From contig JAOYTL010000006.1 in assembly GCA_025846845.1 (NCBI GenBank), forward strand, positions 124,001 to 188,000: a DNA stretch of 64,000 nucleotides, given 5' to 3'. Shown one piece after another: positions 59,198-64,000 of this stretch; the first letter of the stretch is position 1, and the number at the start of each line of letters is the position of its first letter. This stretch comes from Alloboseaceae bacterium BT-24-1 (GTDB lineage Bacteria; Pseudomonadota; Alphaproteobacteria; Rhizobiales; Beijerinckiaceae). Made by a program: the position numbers and the translations under genes. The notes beneath the pieces are model-generated. The model was not told the DNA's origin, did no database searches, and saw nothing but the letters and a program-made list of their open reading frames with translations.

Positions 59198-60133
59198 TCA
59201 ATCCAGCCTGATGCGCGGGTCGGCCAGCGCATAGGCGATGTCCGTCGCAAGATTGATCAGGACGACCAGCACGGCGAAGACGATCGTCAGCCCCTGGATC
59301 ATCGGGTAGTCGCGGGCGAAGATCGACTCGACGAAGAGCGAGCCGAGGCCGGGCAGCGCGAAGACGGTCTCGATTACCACCGTCCCGCCGATCACCCAGC
59401 TGGTATGGGCGCCGAGCACCGAGATCGAACTGATCAGCGCGTTCGGCAGGACATGGACGCGCATGGTGCGCCCGGTCGCGTTGCCCTTGGCGCGGGCGGT
59501 GGTGACATAGTCCGAGCCGAGCACGTTGAGGATGCCGCTGCGCAGGCTGCGGATCGTCAGCGAGGCCGTCGCCAGAGCGATCACGAAGGCCGGCAGCGTC
59601 AAGTGATGCAGGCGCGAGAAGAGGCCGGCGCCGTAACCGGAGGTCGGGAACAGCGGCACCCAGATCGCGAGGATGACGACCAGTACGAGCCCGAGCCAGA
59701 AGGAAGGGATTGCGAGCAGCACCGTGAAGACGAGCTTGACCAGGATATCCGGCGCCCGGTCGCGCTTGACGGCCGACCACAGCGCCAAGGGGATGGTCAG
59801 CACGACCGCGATCACGGTCGAGTAGGCGACGAGCCATAGCGTCGCCGGCAGGCGTTCCAGCACCAGTGAGATCACCGGCTGGCCGTAGACGACCGAGCGG
59901 CCGAGGCTGCCGGACAGGATGTCGTGGAGGAAGAGCAGGTATTGCCGCCACAGCGGCAGGTCGAGCCCGAGCCGCTGCTTCATCGCCGCGATCTCTTCGG
60001 CCCCGCCGCGGGCGCCGAGCAGCAGCGTCGCCGGATCTCCCGGCAACGCCCTGAGCAGGAAGAAGCAGGCGAGCGTGATGCCGAACAGCACCGGGACGAG
60101 CTGGACGAACCGCTTGAGGATATAGGTCAGCAT
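59198..60133 (-). CDS. Dipeptide-type ABC permease, DppB-like
   Basis: A 311-residue permease: MLTYILKRFVQLVPVLFGIT, FFLLRALPGDPATLLLGARG, and the coupling loop YVTTARAKGNATGRTMRVHV. It ends in RIRLD as usual. It follows the binding-protein gene after a hairpin. The expected DppD and DppF ATPases are not in the operon. Confidence 0.93.
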   Translation of the reverse strand: MLTYILKRFVQLVPVLFGITLACFFLLRALPGDPATLLLGARGGAEEIAAMKQRLGLDLPLWRQYLLFLHDILSGSLGRSVVYGQPVISLVLERLPATLWLVAYSTVIAVVLTIPLALWSAVKRDRAPDILVKLVFTVLLAIPSFWLGLVLVVILAIWVPLFPTSGYGAGLFSRLHHLTLPAFVIALATASLTIRSLRSGILNVLGSDYVTTARAKGNATGRTMRVHVLPNALISSISVLGAHTSWVIGGTVVIETVFALPGLGSLFVESIFARDYPMIQGLTIVFAVLVVLINLATDIAYALADPRIRLD

Positions 60134-60151
60134 GGCAGCGGGCCTGGGAGC

Positions 60152-60172
60152 GGGGCGGCCGGAGGCCGCCCC
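60152..60172 (-). terminator. Intercistronic hairpin between the family 5 binding protein and DppB
   Basis: Nine-base arms GGGGCGGCC and GGCCGCCCC around GGA. It sits 22 bases after the binding-protein stop, with a duplicated CCCCGTCCTCACTT next to it. No U tract; it may raise binding protein over permease levels. Confidence 0.65.
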
Positions 60173-60194
60173 GTCCTCACTTTATGCCCCGTCC

Positions 60195-61721
60195 TCACTT
60201 CATCTTGACGTCTTCGAGGCGGAAATTGCCGGTCGGCAGTACTTCGAACCCGCTGACATTGCTGCGATACGCGTAGGGCGTGCCGGGGTAGAACAGGAAG
60301 ATCGACGGCGCGCCCTCATGGGAGAGCTTGACCATTTCCCTGAACATCGCGCCCCGCTCCGGCCCGTCCTTGGTGGCGCGCTCCTTGGCGTAGAGCTCGT
60401 TGACGCGCTCGTTCTTCCACTCGGTGTGGTAGGCGTTGGCGCGCTCCGGATTGACGATCAGGAAGCCGGCCATCTGGTCAGGGTCGATCGTGTCGCTGGA
60501 GGCATAGGAGACGGCCATCTCGTAATCGCCGGCCTTGGTGGTCGACCAGTGGGTGCCGCCCTCGACGAGGCGGATCTCGGCGGTGACGCCGATCTGCGCG
60601 AGCGCGCTCTGCAGCGCCTGGCCGACCTGGCGGTGCAGCGGCCGGCCCGAATGCACCAGCAGCGAGGTCTTGAAGCCGTCGCCATAGCCCGCTTCCTTGA
60701 GCAGGGCCTTGGCCTTGGCGATGTCATGCGCATAGGGCTTCAGGTCGGGATCGGCATAGGCCATCAGCGGCATCGGCGAGTTCGCCACCTTGCCGGCGCC
60801 GTAGAGCAGGGCCTTGACCAGCCCTTCCTTGTCGATGGCGTAGTTCAGGGCTTGGCGGACGCGGACGTCGTCGAAGGGCTTCTTCTTGGTGTTCAGCAGC
60901 ACGAAATCGGTGCGCAGCACGTTGGCGACGGCGGTCTTGACGGTGCCGGCGCGGCCGAGGCTCTGCATCTGGTTCAGCGGGATCTCGAGCGCGGCGTCGA
61001 TCTCCCCGGCCTGCAGCTTCAGCGTGCGGCTGTTGCCCTCGGGCAGGACCATGATCTCGGCGCCGTCGAGGCTCGGCTTGCCGGCCTGCCAGTAATGCGC
61101 GTTCTTCTTGAGCGAAAGCGCCTGGCCCTTGTTCCAGGCGGCGACGGTGAAGGGGCCGGAGCCGATCGGCTTCTCGAAGAACTTGTCGGGCGCCGCTTCG
61201 AAGGCCTTCTGCGGCAGGATCGCCGAGGAGAACAGGGCGAGGTTGTTCAGCAACGGGGTGAACACGGTCTTCAGCTTGAGCACGACGGTGCGGTCGTCCG
61301 GCGTCTCGATGGCGTCGATGCCGGCAAAGAAGCGCTTCCAGCTCGAGGCATCGCTGCCGGCGCGCTTCAGCGAGAAGGCGACATCGGCTGCGGTGACGGG
61401 CGTGCCGTCCGAGAACTTCGCGGCCCTCAGCTTGAAGCTATAGGTCAGGCCGTCACCGCTCACGGTCCAGCTTTCGGCGAGGCCGGGTTCCAGCTTGCTG
61501 GCATCCGTGCTCGGGCGCAGCAGGGTGTCGTAGATCAGCAATTGCGCATGGATCGACGGGTTGTCGCTGGTCGCGATCGGGTCGAGCGAGACGAGGTCCT
61601 GCGTCTGAGCCAGCTTGAGAACGCCCTGTGCAAAGGCGTTGGAGGGCGCGACGGTCAGCGCGGGGCCGAGAATGGAGAGCGCAAGCGCGGCAGCCGACAC
61701 CATGGAGCGGAATGTGGTCAT
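60195..61721 (-). CDS. Family 5 (dipeptide/oligopeptide-type) ABC binding protein
   Basis: A 508-residue periplasmic protein starting MTTFRSMVSAAALALSILGP at 61721 (a frame to 61823 has no signal). The signal ends near AFAQG. SBP_bac_5 features: DLVSLDPIATSDNPSIHAQL, EPGLAESWTVSGDGLTYSFK, PIGSGPFTVAAWNKGQAL and KKPFDDVRVRQALNYAIDKE. First gene of the operon with dppB, dppC and the serine hydrolase, and divergent from two LysR genes. The ligand may be a peptide or other amide. Confidence 0.93.
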   Translation of the reverse strand: MTTFRSMVSAAALALSILGPALTVAPSNAFAQGVLKLAQTQDLVSLDPIATSDNPSIHAQLLIYDTLLRPSTDASKLEPGLAESWTVSGDGLTYSFKLRAAKFSDGTPVTAADVAFSLKRAGSDASSWKRFFAGIDAIETPDDRTVVLKLKTVFTPLLNNLALFSSAILPQKAFEAAPDKFFEKPIGSGPFTVAAWNKGQALSLKKNAHYWQAGKPSLDGAEIMVLPEGNSRTLKLQAGEIDAALEIPLNQMQSLGRAGTVKTAVANVLRTDFVLLNTKKKPFDDVRVRQALNYAIDKEGLVKALLYGAGKVANSPMPLMAYADPDLKPYAHDIAKAKALLKEAGYGDGFKTSLLVHSGRPLHRQVGQALQSALAQIGVTAEIRLVEGGTHWSTTKAGDYEMAVSYASSDTIDPDQMAGFLIVNPERANAYHTEWKNERVNELYAKERATKDGPERGAMFREMVKLSHEGAPSIFLFYPGTPYAYRSNVSGFEVLPTGNFRLEDVKMK

Positions 61722-61841
61722 GGATATCCCCTGATCTTGGCCGCTCTGCCTTGGCGGCGGCAGTTTGCAACCTTCCACGGGCACGCCTAGTCTCGCAAAT
61801 GAAACATTCGGCAAGATTATCAACCAAATGGAATAGGCGGG

Positions 61842-62717
61842 ATGAGGCTGGGAGCGCTCCAGGTGATCGATGCCTTCGTTCGGCTCGGCGGCACCGGTGA
61901 AGCGGCGCAGGGGCTGGGCGTCAGCCAGTCGGCCGTGATCAAGTCGTTACGCCTGGCGGAAAAGGAACTCGATCTCAGCCTCGTCGCGATCATCCAGGGT
62001 CGGCTCACCCCGACGCCTGAGGCTCTGGAACTGAGCCGACTCGCCCGGCCGGCCTTCAGTGCCTTGCGCCGGGCCCATCATGAAGCCGACATGATCCGCG
62101 TCGGCATGGCTGATCGCCTGCGGATCGCGACCGTGCCTGGCCTGGCGCATAGCATCCTGCCGCCGGCCATTGCCGGCGCGCGCAGCGACCTGGCCGACCG
62201 GGCCGCGGTCGAAGTGATGTTCGACCATGTCCGCGATCACCTTAGCGCCAACGAAGTCGATCTCGCGATCTCCTACGGCCCGATGGCGACGGAGGGGTTG
62301 CGGGATATCGTATTGCGCAGCAGTCCGCTCGTCTGTGTGCTCGACGAGGCGCATCCGCTCGCCGCCCATGACAAGCTGTCGCGCGACAGCCTCGAAGGCG
62401 AGCGCCTGGTCAGCTACGGGCCCGACGGCATCAGTCAGGCTGACAGCTTTCAGGACGCGCTGGGCCGGATCGGCCTGTCGGACCGGATTGCGATCACCGT
62501 TCGCCATACGGACAGTGCATGCCATCTGGCGCGCGAGGGCGTCGGCATTGCGGTCGTCGACGGCTTCGTCATCAGCAGCGGCCTGACTCAGGGGCTCGCT
62601 GTGCGTCCGCTCGACGAGAGCCCGCTCGTCACGGCGTTCGCCCATCACCGCGACGGCGCTCCGCTTGATCACGCGGCGCGCGTCCTGCTGGAGCATCTCG
62701 TGGGAACGGGCACTTGA
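61842..62717 (+). CDS. LysR family transcriptional regulator (first of a pair)
   Basis: A 291-residue regulator: VIDAFVRLGGTGEAAQGLGV with SQSAVIKSLRLAEKELDLSL is the winged helix, and the ligand domain begins RLRIATVPGLAHSILPPAIA. It is divergent from the family 5 binding protein gene across 120 bases, and its stop overlaps the TTG start of a second LysR gene (TTGA). It probably controls the Dpp-type operon. Confidence 0.9.
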   Translation: MRLGALQVIDAFVRLGGTGEAAQGLGVSQSAVIKSLRLAEKELDLSLVAIIQGRLTPTPEALELSRLARPAFSALRRAHHEADMIRVGMADRLRIATVPGLAHSILPPAIAGARSDLADRAAVEVMFDHVRDHLSANEVDLAISYGPMATEGLRDIVLRSSPLVCVLDEAHPLAAHDKLSRDSLEGERLVSYGPDGISQADSFQDALGRIGLSDRIAITVRHTDSACHLAREGVGIAVVDGFVISSGLTQGLAVRPLDESPLVTAFAHHRDGAPLDHAARVLLEHLVGTGT

Positions 62718-63592
62718 AGGCCTTGACGCCGTCGCATGCGACGGTCCTGCGCGCCGTCGACCGCTGCGGAACCACCGTCGAGGCCGCGCGGCAGCTTCAT
62801 CTGACGCAATCCGCCGTCAGCAAGATCATCGCCCGCAGTGAGACGGTCCTCGGCGTCCCGGTCTTCGATCGTAGCGAAGGCCGCCTCGTCCTGCGTCCCG
62901 AGGCCCACGGCCTGATGTCGGCGCTGGGCCATGTCCAGGACGAGTGGCGCGCCCTTCGTGGCGCCGTCGGCGACCTGCGCTCCGGGCGCGCCCTGCCGCT
63001 GCGGATCGCATCGACGCCCAGCATCGGCCAAGGGTTGATCGCGCAGGCGATCCGGCGGCTGGTGACGGACCATCCCCAGGCCCGCATCGAACTGATCATG
63101 GGCGATGCGCCGACGGAGCTGTCGAAAGGCGCGGCAGATCTCGGGGTGATGTTCTCGCCCCGCGTCACCGACGACATCGCCCTGACAACGTTCGCACAGG
63201 CCTCGATCATCGCCCTCGTTCGCGCGGATGATCCGCTGGCGCATCGCGGTCGGGTCAGCCTGCCCGAGCTTCGGGATCGGCGGCTGATCTGCTTCGATCG
63301 CGAGAAATCGCCGCTGGGATGGCTGATCGCGCGTGCCCATGAGCGGGCCGGAATCGACTATGCGCCGTTCATGACCGTGCCCTACAGCATTTCCGCCGCC
63401 CATCTGCTGGCGCGCCAGGGCGATGTCATCCTGATCGATAGCCTGCTGACCCAGGCTCAGCGCTTTGAGGGGCTGGTCCGCCTGGATGTGACGCCGGAAT
63501 TGCCGATAACCATATGCCTGATGACGGTGCGAAGCCGGCCTTTGAGCCGCCTAGCAGCATGCTTCGTCGAGATACTGTTGGGTAGCAAGTAA
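62714..63592 (+). CDS. LysR family transcriptional regulator (second of a pair)
   Basis: A 292-residue LysR protein from TTG, overlapping the previous stop. Helix-turn-helix in VEAARQLHLTQSAVSKIIAR and VLGVPVFDRSEGRLVLRPEA; ligand domain from LPLRIASTPSIGQGLIAQAI. It is only distantly similar to its neighbour outside the DNA-binding part. The coupled pair suggests heteromeric or antagonistic regulation. A GC hairpin follows at 63744. Confidence 0.9.
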   Translation: MKALTPSHATVLRAVDRCGTTVEAARQLHLTQSAVSKIIARSETVLGVPVFDRSEGRLVLRPEAHGLMSALGHVQDEWRALRGAVGDLRSGRALPLRIASTPSIGQGLIAQAIRRLVTDHPQARIELIMGDAPTELSKGAADLGVMFSPRVTDDIALTTFAQASIIALVRADDPLAHRGRVSLPELRDRRLICFDREKSPLGWLIARAHERAGIDYAPFMTVPYSISAAHLLARQGDVILIDSLLTQAQRFEGLVRLDVTPELPITICLMTVRSRPLSRLAACFVEILLGSK

Positions 63593-63743
63593 GCCCTTAG
63601 ATGGTCGCCACTACGGTAGGCTGCCGCGAGGGCGCTCGGCGCCACTTCCTGACATTGGTGCTCTGCCATAAAGCGGACGTTCCAGCGCACTGCGGCGCCA
63701 TCCGGCTCCGTGGCGCAGATCAGGGGATTTTCGGTCCGCAACG

Positions 63744-63764
63744 GCGCGGCGGAAGCCGCCGCGC
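63744..63764 (-). terminator. Hairpin downstream of the recombinase remnant
   Basis: Arms GCGCGGCGG and CCGCCGCGC with a 3-base loop, nine bases after the stop of the recombinase remnant read on the minus strand; it resembles the hairpin at 25078-25099. Confidence 0.5.
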
Positions 63765-63772
63765 TGTGTCGA

Positions 63773-64000
63773 TCAGATATCGGTCTGTTCGGACAAGATC
63801 AGGGCGTCATCGACCTCTATTCTCGTAGATCAACGCGACTTTGGTCCGACGTAGGCTGGGCGTGCCATACAGAGCGGGATTGAGACCGATAAGCGAAACC
63901 CAATCATCAAGCAGACGACCATATAGGCGGTTTGTGACGTGGTCGCCTTCTGGCTGCCGCTGGGAAACAGCCAGTCGGCATCAATGGATGGTCGCCGCCG
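63773..64000 (-). pseudogene. Decayed tyrosine recombinase/integrase (C-terminal part, continues past right edge)
   Basis: Read on the minus strand from the right edge: DADWLFPSGSQ in one frame, then LYGRLLDDWVSLIGLNPALY with TPSLRRTKVALIYE in another, then IEVDDALILSEQTDI and stop in a third. These are successive parts of the XerC-like integrase C-terminal domain, including the RRTK box, but the HTKxESTVRYLG segment with the catalytic Tyr is deleted. The 3' end is the same type as the remnant at 25106-25240. Clearly inactive as read. Confidence 0.75.

Noticed and set aside
60132..61790. A 552-residue plus-strand frame rich in Gly, Leu and Val
   Set aside because: Exact shadow of the family 5 binding protein gene, which has a signal peptide and conserved motifs.
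1..64000. tRNA, rRNA, CRISPR arrays, riboswitches
   Set aside because: Reading the intergenic regions showed no cloverleaf with CCA-like ends, no regularly spaced repeats with unique spacers and no recognised riboswitch core; a covariance-model scan would be needed to exclude small RNAs.

Overview
The window looks like a chromosomal accessory region of a high-GC alphaproteobacterium, most likely Hyphomicrobiales (a Bosea- or Bradyrhizobium-like soil or plant-associated organism). This is inferred from the density of ABC solute importers, a tripartite tricarboxylate (Bug) receptor, FCD-type GntR, LysR and TetR regulators, a DUF1236 protein and Tat-type signal peptides; no rRNA, tRNA or housekeeping gene was seen that could fix the genus.

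Layout. (1) 1-3.8 kb: a spermidine/putrescine-type ABC importer (binding protein, ATPase, permease running off the left edge) divergent from a TetR regulator. (2) 3.9-9.6 kb: a second TetR regulator with a class III aminotransferase, a phosphotriesterase-family hydrolase, a DJ-1/PfpI (isonitrile-hydratase-like) protein and an orphan Liv-type binding protein. Two copies of one operator tie these genes into a regulon. (3) 9.6-17.9 kb: an insertion that cuts an SBP_bac_5 gene after about 165 codons. It carries frameshifted phage-like debris, a class 3 lipase, a periplasmic caspase-like protein with three related small secreted Cys proteins, and a HipBA toxin-antitoxin pair with three evenly spaced operators. 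Base composition is visibly lower in GC from about 10.1 to 15.9 kb. (4) 18-25 kb: LysR/SDR, OhrR-like MarR/alpha-beta hydrolase/GMC oxidoreductase and SDR/TetR pairs, then a decayed tyrosine recombinase. (5) 25.5-32.5 kb: an amino-acid importer operon with HAD hydrolase, PLP dehydratase and PLP aminotransferase, with a perfect 23-bp palindrome in front of it that probably binds the divergent GntR protein. (6) 33-43.6 kb: a Liv importer operon fused to a catabolic set (three SDRs, a KstD/fumarate-reductase-like flavoprotein, a GST), with a LuxR-type regulator and a broken GntR gene at its ends. (7) 44-55 kb: small secreted proteins; an amidase cluster with three binding proteins from three transporter classes but no transporter; a LysR, nitroreductase, EamA exporter and dienelactone hydrolase run. 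(8) 55.5-64 kb: a GT25 glycosyltransferase and FkbM methyltransferase, a Dpp-type importer without ATPases plus a beta-lactamase-fold hydrolase, two overlapping LysR genes, and a second decayed recombinase at the right edge.

Taken together this is a mosaic of small, separately regulated uptake-and-degrade modules for amines, amino acids, amides, peptides and probably alicyclic ketones, interrupted by at least one mobile insertion and marked by integrase remnants and a short dispersed repeat. The strongest candidate for an undescribed system is the caspase plus paralogous secreted-protein cluster at 11.6-15.2 kb.
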